Below, piece after piece: positions 11,051 through 22,000 of a stretch of DNA of 64,000 nucleotides. This DNA is from Maniola hyperantus (Eukaryota; Arthropoda; Insecta; Lepidoptera; Nymphalidae). The position numbers and the translations under genes are program-made. Positions within the stretch are counted from its first letter, which is position 1. Every line of letters starts with the position of its first letter. The stretch is taken from NCBI RefSeq assembly GCF_902806685.2, contig NC_048560.1:2334492-2398491 (forward strand), in the 5' to 3' direction. Below the pieces are notes generated by a model that made no database searches, was not told the DNA's origin, and was given only the letters and a program-made list of their open reading frames with translations.

Positions 11051-11978
11051 CGCGTTATACGTCTATATTATACCGTTGTTTCAAATATGAATCCGCATCC
11101 GTAAAAGCTTCGCATTAATTGATGCGGATGCGAATGTTAGCATTTTCGGATGCGGATGCGAATATCCGTAACAACCCTCTACTGTAAACAGCAAATCTTT
11201 TCCACGGGCTCGATGACAGCGGTGGGCGGGGCGGGAGCGCTGCGGCGGCGAGAGCGAAGCGATTATAAGTGCCGTCCAGCGGGGTAGGTGATTCGCTAGC
11301 TTTTCTATTAGTGATGATCGCTGTAGACACTAAATGAAACACGGTTTTCGGATTTTCCCCTTTAGGAACTTGTGCTTTGCTACCTGCCAAATTTCGTGAT
11401 TCTAGGTCAAAGGGGAAAGACGGACGGAAGGGCAGACAGGACAGAACGGAGTGATTCTATAAAGGATCAGTAGGAAAAACGGATTAGAAACACACTAGGA
11501 TGAAAATTAAGAGAAAATATTGAAAGTTAAAACCCTATGCCTTGTAGGATGGGTCAATCCATATGGCATAATCCTCCTGACATAAACAGAAAAAATCACA
11601 GGTTTTTCGCAAAATACATTCAGGAAGATTTAGTGAAATCTTATTTTTGTTTCTTTTCAGGAGCCGCCGAGTTCGACCGATTTTCACGTTGGACCGATCT
11701 GGACATTTAGTGCTAGCCCAACAACAATAAATTAAGACTAATATTATAAACCCATGAAATGTCCAAAAATTAGTCAATCTAGAACATATTTCCAGTCAAA
11801 ATATTTACACATGCCTAATTAAGTATAGCAGCCTTTTTAACAACTTGTCCAAAACAAACATTTATGGTTTCATTGAATGAATGCTAATAGACAAATTAAT
11901 AATTAATTTAATATAAATATAAAATTCCTTCTAACACTTCTTTTATTATTCCTCTAACTTTGCATGAGACTTTTGCAC
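11051..11978. other. Intergenic spacer
   Basis: It contains a patch of GCATCCG/CGGATGC repeats (11090-11175) of the sort found at ends of hAT-like elements, a reversed family F fragment (11390-11480), and no credible exon. Confidence 0.5.
11942..11947 (-). terminator. Candidate poly(A) signal
   Basis: AATAAA on the minus strand, 257 bases past the stop of the 838-codon gene. It is the nearest canonical hexamer I noticed. Confidence 0.3.
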
Positions 11979-12104
11979 CTAAGCGGAGCGGGGAGTCGTC
12001 GACAGTCGACCAATCAGATTTATAAAAGATGATGTGATATTTTTTCACACCATCTATTAAGAGTCTGATTGGTCGACTGAACACATCTCCCCGTTTCACT
12101 TAAC
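11979..12104. mobile_element. Hairpin MITE
   Basis: The arms CAGTCGACCAATCAGA and TCTGATTGGTCGACTG face each other around a short AT core. The outer ends CGGGGAG and CTCCCCG also pair. It lies within the likely 3' untranslated region of the next gene. Confidence 0.6.
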
Positions 12105-12203
12105 TGGAAAGTGTGATGATGCGAGTGAGTGAAAGAAGTTGCGAGCGAGGGTAAGACAAAGGGTAGGTAAAAACAAAAAAACACAAAAGATAACTCGCCA
12201 AAA

Positions 12204-14720
12204 TCACATTAATAAAAGAAAAAATCGGTACACAAGAAATATAAAAACAAAAAACGCCGGAACACTTGTAATCACGAGCATGTTTGCCTTAAAGAAATGA
12301 ATGGGAGCAGACACACACTTCACAAGACGATTTTGTCGTCGAATTTCACTCAATTTTTCCACTCTAACACCTTCAGAAGATGAAGTCAACAAGGAGTCGC
12401 CTTTTCCCTTTCCTATAGAAGTACAAGTTCTAACAGGAGACTTGATGATCTCGAAAGAATCATTAACTTTCGTTATTTTTACCCGACTCTTTAATGATTT
12501 CAGTGGAAACTCCTCAACAATAACAGCATTCCCTTCAACTTTAATTTTGGACATTAATTCGTCGATAAGTTCGTTCTGCACAAAAACACATTGCATACTT
12601 TCATCAAAATGCGTTAAATGCCCTGATTCCATTTTGCTTACATCACTTTCATTTATCTTATTACGCATATTATTGTTTCTTAAAAAATCATGTTGCTCTA
12701 ATGGGAACGGAAAATATTTGTCAAATTTAGTTAATGATTCTTTTAACTCGTATCTAATTTGTTTCACTAGTGAATCTTCCAATCTTCTAATTCTCATATC
12801 TAAGTATTCAATCAACTTTTCCCATATATCTAGGGGCGGAACAAAGTTACGAAACTCTTCGGAGCATGATTTCTTATTTGCGTTCTCTGTTTCTGTTATA
12901 ATTGATCTGATTGTCTCTTCGTTGGGTAAGTTGATATTTTTTGGGCGATCGCCGTCATTATCTACGCTAATTGATTTTTTAATAACATTTTTTGAATACT
13001 TATCTGTTGCCTGTACTTTATTTGGAAATGGAATTTTTCCTAATTCATCGATAATTATGACATTATTTGAATTTCCCGTACTATGTTCATTGTCTGAGCT
13101 AGTAATAGGCGTTTTAATAATACCTACGTTAATAATAGTGTCCAATAATGTGGACTTAACTTCTTCTCTGTTGCGAGTTGGTTGGTAATAAATGTTACAT
13201 GGTTCTGTTTGATTGATTAATTCAGATGAAGGTGTGAGAGTTTGATCTGAGAATACAATTAAAGAATCGGAATTGTCTTTGAAATTTCCTAATTCATTGG
13301 TAATTATACCATTATTTGAATTCCCTGTACTATATTCATTCTCCGAGCGAGTAATAGGCATTTTAATCATTCCTACGTTAATAATACTGTCCAATAATGT
13401 AGACGTAACTTCTTCTCTGTTGCGAGTTGGTTGGTAATAGATGTTACACGGCTCCGTTTGATTGGTTAATTCCGATGAAGGTGTAAGAGTTTGATTGGAG
13501 AATATATCTAAAGAATCGGCATTGTCTTTGGAATATGAACTTGTTTTCGGAATAATGATTGTATCACTACTGATCTTGCCAAAAGTGTTAACCATGTCAG
13601 TAAGACCTATACAATTTTTATCATTATTGTTTGCTAACAAATGATTATTTTTTGTATCCTTTTCAGTTATCTGTAGGGATGATGTTATTTTAGCAGTATC
13701 TGATGGAGTATTGAAACTTTTAGCACTTGTAAGATTTTCCTTATACAACATTTCTTCTCGACTTTGTTCGTTACTCATATCTGTTTTATATTTTAAAATA
13801 GATGTGTCATTAATTTGTGCCACCGCTACGCTAATAATATCAGTTTTGATTATTATTTTATGTTTTGATTCTTTTTTATTGTTATTTATGGGATACATTT
13901 TATTTTCATTAATACGAGTTGTTTCGTTAGATGTCTGAGACAACTCTGGAGTCTCATTTTGAGTTTGTATTAAAGTATGTGCTGATGTTGGTTCTTTTGC
14001 AGATATTTTAATAGGAATTTCAACAACTGAGGGTATGGTCTTAGTGCTAGTACTATCATTTTGTGATGATTCACTATTTATGCGAGTTAAAGTATCATCG
14101 CTAGCATCTATATCCAATGCTTTATCTTGGTTAATGTCTTTGTGAAATGTGTTGCCAGCTTCATCTAAAAGGTTTGCTTTTGATAGAACTTTCTTCAAAA
14201 TTCTTGTATGAGAGACAACTCTTAAGACGGAATTGGATCGGAGTTTTTGTTGGATTTGCCTTGGATGAGAACAATTTATTTTTGTTCCTTTATAATACGT
14301 TTTTAATTTTCTTCTCATATTTTCCTCTGAATGTTTATATTTCAATGGTTTTCTACGTAACTTCTTACATCGTTTGGGCGCAATAAATACTAATTCTTGG
14401 GTTTCAGGAATCAATGCATTATTATAACTTTCTTCAATTACATCTTTGAGAAATACAGTTAAGCTGTTTGTAAAAGTTTTATCACTGTTATAGTTACATA
14501 CGCTTACCATATGCCTTGAACATTGGTTTGAATTTGATAATGTTACATCTGACAATATGACTGACGATTGCATTCCACGATTTCCTTCAAAGTTGGTTAT
14601 TTGACTTATAATAGGCGTTTCACCGTTTACAGGCTTTTGCTGTGGTATTGAAGTTTTTATATATTCGTCCGAATTTATATTTATCATGCCCGTATTATTG
14701 TTTTCAATACCAAAATCCAT
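12204..14720 (-). CDS. Unrecognised intronless protein with C-terminal hydrophobic anchor
   Basis: A single open frame of 838 codons; the start has an A-rich context (CTAAAAATGG). I do not recognise the family. The protein is Ser/Thr/Asn/Ile-rich. Residues about 35-185 hold basic stretches (RRKPLKYKH), residues about 395-560 are two tandem 83-residue repeats sharing NQTEPCNIYYQPTRNREEV, and residues about 630-665 could form a helix (LIEYLDMRIRRLEDSL). The last 27 residues (from ANMLVITSVPAFF) are hydrophobic and run to the C-terminus, as in a tail-anchored membrane protein. The next gene upstream has the same design, so the two may be diverged tandem paralogs (inference). A 295-codon frame on the other strand is a shadow. 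The length with no stop and the in-frame repeat argue that it is a real gene. Confidence 0.75.
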   Translation of the reverse strand: MDFGIENNNTGMININSDEYIKTSIPQQKPVNGETPIISQITNFEGNRGMQSSVILSDVTLSNSNQCSRHMVSVCNYNSDKTFTNSLTVFLKDVIEESYNNALIPETQELVFIAPKRCKKLRRKPLKYKHSEENMRRKLKTYYKGTKINCSHPRQIQQKLRSNSVLRVVSHTRILKKVLSKANLLDEAGNTFHKDINQDKALDIDASDDTLTRINSESSQNDSTSTKTIPSVVEIPIKISAKEPTSAHTLIQTQNETPELSQTSNETTRINENKMYPINNNKKESKHKIIIKTDIISVAVAQINDTSILKYKTDMSNEQSREEMLYKENLTSAKSFNTPSDTAKITSSLQITEKDTKNNHLLANNNDKNCIGLTDMVNTFGKISSDTIIIPKTSSYSKDNADSLDIFSNQTLTPSSELTNQTEPCNIYYQPTRNREEVTSTLLDSIINVGMIKMPITRSENEYSTGNSNNGIITNELGNFKDNSDSLIVFSDQTLTPSSELINQTEPCNIYYQPTRNREEVKSTLLDTIINVGIIKTPITSSDNEHSTGNSNNVIIIDELGKIPFPNKVQATDKYSKNVIKKSISVDNDGDRPKNINLPNEETIRSIITETENANKKSCSEEFRNFVPPLDIWEKLIEYLDMRIRRLEDSLVKQIRYELKESLTKFDKYFPFPLEQHDFLRNNNMRNKINESDVSKMESGHLTHFDESMQCVFVQNELIDELMSKIKVEGNAVIVEEFPLKSLKSRVKITKVNDSFEIIKSPVRTCTSIGKGKGDSLLTSSSEGVRVEKLSEIRRQNRLVKCVSAPIHFFKANMLVITSVPAFFVFIFLVYRFFLLLM
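13039..13536 (-). repeat. Tandem 249-bp in-frame duplication
   Basis: Two copies (13039-13287 and 13288-13536) are in register at 249 bp, or 83 codons. Landmarks such as AAAGAATCGG recur exactly 249 bases apart (13261 and 13510). Both copies are open. Confidence 0.85.
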
Positions 14721-15374
14721 TTTTAGTTTACTTTGTTAAACTGGTGTTAACTGTCTGGGACTCTAAAACAAATACAGTTCTCGCAATTCACGAAGGCTTC
14801 TGAACTTTACTTGTGGTAACGTCGTTTATATGGTCATTGCGTAAGTGTGCGTGCATGTCGGATCAATCAGTCGCGAGCAACGCTGTCAAACGCACACATT
14901 TAGTGTATCTTACGTATACCTATACGACTTAAACACAAGAATGAGTCAGTGACCTTCGTGAAATGCAAGAACTATACAAATTAAATATGAGAAGTTCTAC
15001 AACGTTCCAGGATTTATTGTTATAAGTAGAGTTGGCTATGAATGACATATAGAGTTGAGAAGAAACAGTAAAAAGTTTGGAGCAAAGCTTATCTTGTGAT
15101 CAGTGGTCACGACAAGTATAATTATGTAAAAAATACATGTTTTATTAATATCTCAGTATGATGGTGTTTAAATATTTAGTCGTTAGTGACATCTATAATC
15201 ATATACTTTTACTTACATAATGTAAAACTATTGAGAGTATAGAGAGTAAAATAAAAATATGTAACTCTTCTGTATATTTTGATAAATAGAATAGAGCTAC
15301 TAGTTACAAGAATCACTTTTAACATAATATTAAGCGTTTTTAAATATAAAACACATATATTTTTATCAAAATAA
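14721..15374. other. Spacer between the two intronless genes
   Basis: It is the 5' flank of the 838-codon gene and the 3' flank of the 878-codon gene. A minus-strand AATAAA at 15141-15146 lies 229 bases past the upstream gene's stop and is a candidate poly(A) signal. No repeat was recognised, which is unusual for this window. Confidence 0.5.
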
Positions 15375-18011
15375 TTAAAACCCCAAATCGGCAAGTGTAA
15401 GACGTAAATTTGACTCATTAATGTAATCTCTCTTCAATCTTAATAATCTGCGTAGCGAAAACTCTTCTGGTAGATAATGTTTCAAAACATATTCATGGAA
15501 TAACCATAAAATTGCAAGTATTGGAATCCAAAGCAAAATGCAATAACAACATCCCTCGCAAAATCTTATTCCAGTACGATGTCGAATAGTAATTTTCTTG
15601 CCATGTGTTTTTGTTTTTGGTTCGATGTCTATGAAAATAGTTGAGCTTTGCTTCTCGTCATCGTTGCGTTCTACTGATTCTATGTTTTGAGTGCATTCTA
15701 GTTGTTGTTCAACTTTTGTGTTACCTTCGTTGCATGGTGGTTTTACATACTGCAAAGTATCTCCATCTGGAGTATGAGGTTTATTTTTACGTTCACAAAC
15801 ATTGTAAACATACTCTTGTAGATTCATCATCTCATCGCAGTTAATAACTGATGAGTTTTCATCACATTTACTACAAGATACTTCGAATAATGATTTTGAT
15901 TTTGGCAAAGAACAAGTCAAAGCTTTATCTACTCTACTTCTGACATTAGTTTCACCTTGAGCTGCGGAAGTCATATCAGTGACTTTAAGTATAGATTCGC
16001 TATCTATAATGTTATATGAAGTACTTCTTTTAATAAGACGGGGATTATATTCTCTGTGTTTCTTTTTGGGGTCTTTTTTCAGTTTTATTCCGGAACCGAT
16101 TACATCATCTTTTACAAACCTGTTTGAAAATTGTACACCTACAGATGGTTTAGCTAAATTGTTCACATCATTCGTGTTAGCATAATGACTGATAGGAATA
16201 TTTTTAGTTGTACTTTTTTTAGTTAGATGTTCTTTAACAAGCTTTTCCGTAGTACTTGTTAAAGATTTGATCATCGTTTTGATTTCACTTATTTCTTGAG
16301 CTATTTCAGAATTTTTGGCGATATGATTATTAGCTGTATTGTCTCTGGGGATGTTATTCCCAGAACTTCCTGTGGATATTTCTCTATTAATAATATATTT
16401 AGCTTGACTAACAGCTCCATCGAGCAATGGTATAATGTTATGTTCATGAGGCACTGAATCACCGTACACAATTTTTGGATTAACCTGTGTATTCAAGTTA
16501 CCGCTGATGAGTGGATATGAATACTCACAAGTATTAACTGCATCTTTTTCTGTTTTACTATCACTTAAAGGAAAAACATTTACGTGTATGTCTAATTTCA
16601 CATCTCTACATTTGTGAGAAGAAATAATTTTAAAAATACTTTGAAAATGGTATAACAGATCTTTTTCTCGTTGGGTATGGTATTTTGATTTCCTAAAGTA
16701 ATATGTAAACTTTTTTGATTTGATATTTTTATATTTACGCAATCTTGAAATGCTTTTCTTAGTCCTTCTAGTAACTTTCTTTACTTTTTTATCAACACTT
16801 GCTCTCATTAAGGAATTGGTCTGTTCTGTTTCTTGTATTTGCTTATTTTTAACAAAACCATAAATTTGATTCTTAAAATCACTAGGCACTAATGGTTCAC
16901 TATTATCATGTTCATGTTCATTCTTTTTATTTCGATTGTTGGTTCTGAATTCATGATGTTCTTTATACCTAAGTTCTTTGTATATATTCTTATAAATACT
17001 TGGAATCGTATCAAATGCTGAATTTCCTGCAATTGCTGTAAAACTGTCAAAATTTTCGAAACCATTAAGCTGTTCTCGTGTAACAACACATTTTTGTTGA
17101 TTTTTATTATTTCCGGAAATGTCTTGTTGGTACGTGGCACAACGTTTTGTCAAACAATTCGTTGGAAGTGTTAAAAAGTTTAAACTTGAAGAAGTAAATA
17201 GATACTTGCTTGATCCATTAGTCGAAAGTAAAATCTTTTTATGACGAATTTTGTTCAATTGGCTCCAGGAACGCTTTGTAGGTTTAGGCCTATTTATGTT
17301 TTTAGGGACACTCAGGGTGGACAAAATCCTAAAGCCTTTACCAACTAAAGGTACACTTAGACTTCCTTGTTTAGCAGCTTGGGATTTTATGTGATGAGAT
17401 AATTGATTTTGTTCTTGATCTATTACTTCTATATCTACAGTGTAGGTACGTGAAGAGACTGTATTTTTCATTTGAAGGTCTAACTTATGTAATATTGAAT
17501 CGAGAACCGTTTCGATTTTTTCTTTTGTCTCGTCATTATCCAACAAGTATTTTTTAACCCAGTCATTCAACAGTTTCTTTAGGTTCCGTACAACGAATGA
17601 GGTTAGATTTATATTAAAATATGCATTCTTTAATTTCATACTTCCTTTACTGTCCCCACAAGCACTGCTGTCATATTTAAATTCATCGATAGTATCTATT
17701 TCAGTACGATTAACAGAATACTTAGATTTCGTGGAAACGGTTCCATGGTTAATTAATCTATTTCTTCTTTTCTTATAGTATCCTCTCAAAATGCAAATAT
17801 CTGTTTCTATGCTTAAATCTCGTTTAACTCTGCCATTTTCTTGATAGTATTCTGCGTTGGGTATATTCTGTTTTAGTTGTAGAATTAGACTTTTTGTGTA
17901 AGTCTGCGATGCGCCGGAATACGTCTTTGAATATGTATTGATAGTGTTTCTCGAGTTTTTGAATATTAACTTCGCTGTTTTCTCTATGTGATCGTTCTTT
18001 GACTTAGGCAT
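15375..18011 (-). CDS. Unrecognised intronless membrane-anchored basic protein
   Basis: A single open frame of 878 codons; start context CACAATGCC is favourable. No family recognised. The protein is Lys/Ser/Asn-rich, with a strongly basic stretch near residues 405-445 (KKVKKVTRRTKKSISRLRK), a possible helix near residues 575-600 (ISEIKTMIKSLTSTTEKLV) and Ser/Arg patches. A Cys-rich hydrophobic segment near residues 820-843 (CEGCCYCILLWIPILAIL) is followed by a 35-residue basic tail ending ADLGF. A single C-terminal membrane span with a short tail recalls KASH or other nuclear-envelope proteins, but the tail lacks the PPPX ending, so I do not claim that. It lies 655 bases upstream of the similar 838-codon gene. 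Fast-evolving, possibly germline-expressed; this is inference. Confidence 0.75.
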   Translation of the reverse strand: MPKSKNDHIEKTAKLIFKNSRNTINTYSKTYSGASQTYTKSLILQLKQNIPNAEYYQENGRVKRDLSIETDICILRGYYKKRRNRLINHGTVSTKSKYSVNRTEIDTIDEFKYDSSACGDSKGSMKLKNAYFNINLTSFVVRNLKKLLNDWVKKYLLDNDETKEKIETVLDSILHKLDLQMKNTVSSRTYTVDIEVIDQEQNQLSHHIKSQAAKQGSLSVPLVGKGFRILSTLSVPKNINRPKPTKRSWSQLNKIRHKKILLSTNGSSKYLFTSSSLNFLTLPTNCLTKRCATYQQDISGNNKNQQKCVVTREQLNGFENFDSFTAIAGNSAFDTIPSIYKNIYKELRYKEHHEFRTNNRNKKNEHEHDNSEPLVPSDFKNQIYGFVKNKQIQETEQTNSLMRASVDKKVKKVTRRTKKSISRLRKYKNIKSKKFTYYFRKSKYHTQREKDLLYHFQSIFKIISSHKCRDVKLDIHVNVFPLSDSKTEKDAVNTCEYSYPLISGNLNTQVNPKIVYGDSVPHEHNIIPLLDGAVSQAKYIINREISTGSSGNNIPRDNTANNHIAKNSEIAQEISEIKTMIKSLTSTTEKLVKEHLTKKSTTKNIPISHYANTNDVNNLAKPSVGVQFSNRFVKDDVIGSGIKLKKDPKKKHREYNPRLIKRSTSYNIIDSESILKVTDMTSAAQGETNVRSRVDKALTCSLPKSKSLFEVSCSKCDENSSVINCDEMMNLQEYVYNVCERKNKPHTPDGDTLQYVKPPCNEGNTKVEQQLECTQNIESVERNDDEKQSSTIFIDIEPKTKTHGKKITIRHRTGIRFCEGCCYCILLWIPILAILWLFHEYVLKHYLPEEFSLRRLLRLKRDYINESNLRLTLADLGF

Positions 18012-19002
18012 TGTGACACGTCGAAGATTGTCTTCTTAGGCGTTCAGAATGTTAGAAGACTCTTTGCTGTAACCAAAAACATCAGTATCTTTCTTCGTTT
18101 TCACAGCTTATTTATGTCTACAGTTGGCTTTATTGCACTTTAAATTACTTATCGAACATTAGTAACACATAATTATACACACATTTATATTTTATTAGTT
18201 AAAAACTCGGTATATATAAACACTGCTTACATCGCCATACATATTTTAGTGCCGGCTTTTATATAAGTTTTGTACTTATGAATTTGGACCAAGTTAAGAA
18301 TAATCACTAAGTTGTAGGACTTTTAGGATATCATATAATTAAATTGTAATAACCCCGATTTGTGCAGTATATACGCTATTAACATTTGTGTTAAATATAC
18401 GATAATATTATTTTTTATATAATAGATTTCAATGAGATTTCGTCACAATAACCAACTCTCGTATGCTCTCATAATATAATATTAATATGAATTATGATTA
18501 AGTAAAGGTTTTATAAAGTTCTTCACTTACAGTTTTTGATTGTAGGTACTTTCTCACTTTCCATTTCATTAAAATTTGTAACAAACAAGACAAATTTTAC
18601 TTAAAATAAAAAATAACAGGATTAAAAATTTACATAGTTTGACAATTATTTTTGATAACTCTTCCATTTATTTTTCGAGCGTGATGGATTTCTGATTGAA
18701 GTTGCAACCAAGGTATTACTCGTTTTTAAGGTTCCTTACCCAAAGGGTAGGTACCAACGGGACCCTATTATATGTTCCGCAAATTGCTAATGCCCGTGGC
18801 CGCCATATTAGTGAAGTCAGCACTTAAAGGGATTTTTGAAAATTCAACCCCTAAGGGAGGTGTGTAAATTTGTGTGGTCCACGCGGATGAAGTCGCGAGC
18901 ATAAGCTATTCTACAATATAATAAGTCAATGTTATAAAGAAAGCCAACTTGAAATGAATAATATAGGTGATTTGATTGACATTTTATTTTAAGTTAGTAA
19001 AG
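18012..19002. other. Divergent intergenic region
   Basis: It separates the minus-strand 878-codon gene from the plus-strand CUB-LDLa gene and should hold both promoters. It is AT-rich, with TATATATAAA near 18213 on the plus strand. A worn Helitron A copy (about 18780-18912, ending AGCATAAGCTA) lies near its right end. No exon seen. Confidence 0.5.
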
Positions 19003-22000
19003 ATGCTATCAGAGCTTACAGTTGTATTTAGTGTAGTTTTGTTGGTAAATGGTAACGGTCTCTTACTTCTCTACCGACCGAAGGATATTACGAACGAATG
19101 TGCGTTTTCTAGACAACTACGGTTCGACATATCGTACGGTATGGGCATGTCTGATACTATCACTTTGGTAAGAGATTTACTTTTGAAATTTCAGCCCGAC
19201 CCGTCCAGTAGTTTGAGTTGTGCGTTGATAGATCAATCAGTCAGTCAGTCAGTCAGTCAGTCACCTTTCCCTTTTATATATATTTTAGACTACGCGGATT
19301 ATGTGATCAAATCATAAATGAGGAGATCCGTAGGAGAACTAGAGTAACCGACATAGCTCAACGGGTTGCGAAGCTGAAGTGGCAATGGGCAGGGCACATA
19401 GTTCGTAATTTATCATCACTAAGCACAGGCTCCTCATTTTTGGATCAAAAAGCTAAGAGTCACTCAGCGGGCGATGGAGAGAGCTATGCTTCGAGTTTCT
19501 CTAGTGATCAAACCAGACCTGTGCTTAGTGATAAATTATTCTAGGTAATATATCATTTTAGGTGTTTCGCACCCTAAACGACATAGACTACGAATGCGTA
19601 GTCGAAATAGTGACGTCATCCAACCAGTACCTTGTCGTAGTGGTACGGTACCCCACCACCATCGCCAAGAACTGTGGAGTGAACCGAGACGCCTTGACTG
19701 TACTGAAGAAATGGAAATGTACCAGATTATGTGATTTGCTCTCCGGAGAGGTGTATACACCGTATTTGACGTTTACCGTCCAAAGCCGGCTGAGATTCTT
19801 GTTTAAAAGCAACAGCAGCATCAATTCTGATATAAATGTAAGTTGGCTCATATTTTATCATCCTACATTTTTAGGTATCTATGTCTATACTTCTATACTA
19901 TCTATATCTATACTTCTATACTATCTATATCTATACTATTATATAAATAATAAGTGGATAATCCGGACACATTGTCGCGGTGTGCGTTGGCGGTACGGTT
20001 GCCGGACAAACTACTCCGGTCATGTCGGAAGACGTGGCCTTTCTTCGCGCTAAAGTCGTTCCGCACGCGGTAAGCTGAAAGTGCGCCAACCTTCCGCGCA
20101 ATTTCCATGCTAAATGAGTTGATTGCTCAGCACCAGAGCCTAGACCTGTTCAATACAAATATAAATAAATTTATTTCATGTGTAGATCACTAAGACTTAT
20201 AAGAACCTTTGTGTATTTGTTCGAATAGTATAAGTTATTAGTCATAAGTCTAACTTGTAATGCGCTTTGGCACTAGCTGTAAGCATACAAGCATCTATAA
20301 TAAAAAAAAAAAAAAAAAAGAGGTAATGTCGTTAAGTTTGTTTGTAGGGGGTAATCTTTGGAACTACTGAACCGATTTTAAAAATTCTTTAACCAGTTGA
20401 AAGCTACATTTTTCCTGAGTGACATAGGCTATACAGGATCTTTAAAAACCTAAATCCACGCGGGCGAAGTCGCGGGCATCAGCTAGTTTTTTATAAAGGT
20501 AATCTTAATTTGAAGGCAAACTTCTATCAAGTAACAGTAACTTCGGCACGGCTGGCACCACTCAAAGGATGTAACAGAAGAAACGAAACCATTTGTACCG
20601 TGGATCTGATGAATTTCTGCTTCACCACTGGTGTGGTGTGCGATGGTATCGAGAACTGTGGGGTTGATGATTGGTAACATACCTTCTTCTGTCTAGTGTT
20701 TTTAGGGTTCCGTACTCAAAGGAAACCGGAACCCTTATAGGATCACTTTGTTGTCTGTCTGTCTGTTAGTCAGTCAAAAAACCTACAGGTACTTTCCGTT
20801 GAGCTAGAATCATGAAATTTGGCAGGTAGGTAGCTCTTATAACAGTCATTATGGGAAAAATCTGAAAACCGTGAATTTGTGGTTACATCACACACAAAAA
20901 AAAAATTGTGGTCATGAACTAAAAATTAGTATTTTCAATTTTCGAAGTAAGATAACTATATTAAGTGGGTATCATATGAAAGGGCTTCATTCTGTGCATT
21001 CTAAACAGATTTTTATTTATTTCTATATATTATGATTATAGTGCAAAATGTCGAAAAATAACGACTGTAGTACGATATATATTTTGTATAGATAGTTCAA
21101 TCCATGAGACGCGCCCACTCTTTGTCCAATCGGTTTACAATGCAAATGTACTATGTACTGTTAGAGTGTGAGTTCTATCGTAGTCGTAACGCCCCGATCA
21201 GCGATGTGGGCACAGCACAAGAAGATAAAATAGGTAAAAATCACTCCCCGCACCCATGGTTTCCCCGCACGAAAAATAGTGGCGCGCGTTTTCGTGGATT
21301 GAACTATCTATACCCGACGGGCGGTCCCGTACACGAATGAACCAGACTAACAGCCAGCAGGGAGAAGTGGCGAAAACTCGTGAGGTGTATAACATCTGCA
21401 CCCAAAAACTTCATTTCGTGATGACCACGACCACTCTGTCAAAAAGAATTTATGGGAATCCTACTTCACTGGGTGTCTACGTTCTAAAGAGAACCTACAT
21501 CTAAAATCTCAAGTTGCTAGACTTAATAGTTTGAGCTGTAAATTGGTCATTCGTTAGACAGTGGCTGCTTCAGTCGGTTTACGCTTTTATATTTCCAGGT
21601 TTGATGAAAGAAAATCTGAATGCACGTTGCCAGTGCAAAAGGTTATGCTATGGCGCCCATTGTGGCAGTAATGGCAGTGTTCTCCTCTGCGCTGTGTGTG
21701 GTTCGGTGGGCATGCCCCTCGTGCGTCTCCTGCCCCCGCATGCGAACTCCTTCTTAGTCCTTCAATGAGAATGAGGACAATTGTAATCGTTAAATCTGTT
21801 AAGGGAACTTACTTTGCTGATGCCGGATATATAATACGAACACTGATATAGAAAGGGATAATTCTTATTACATTAAGAATTAGTACTTAAAATTCTTTGA
21901 TCTCAGCCTAAGCCTTCCACTAGAATAGACTTGAACCAAGTTAAAAAAGACGTTTCCGATACAGACAGCAGGAACGCAAGACTGTTCCATCTTGCTTGCA

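Noticed and set aside
12301..13188. 295-codon plus-strand frame
   Set aside because: It is the antisense shadow of the 838-codon gene and has no family resemblance.
15375..15600. KASH-domain C-terminus for the 878-codon protein
   Set aside because: There is a single span and short tail, but the tail is 35 residues, basic, and ends ADLGF, not the PPPX ending needed for SUN binding.
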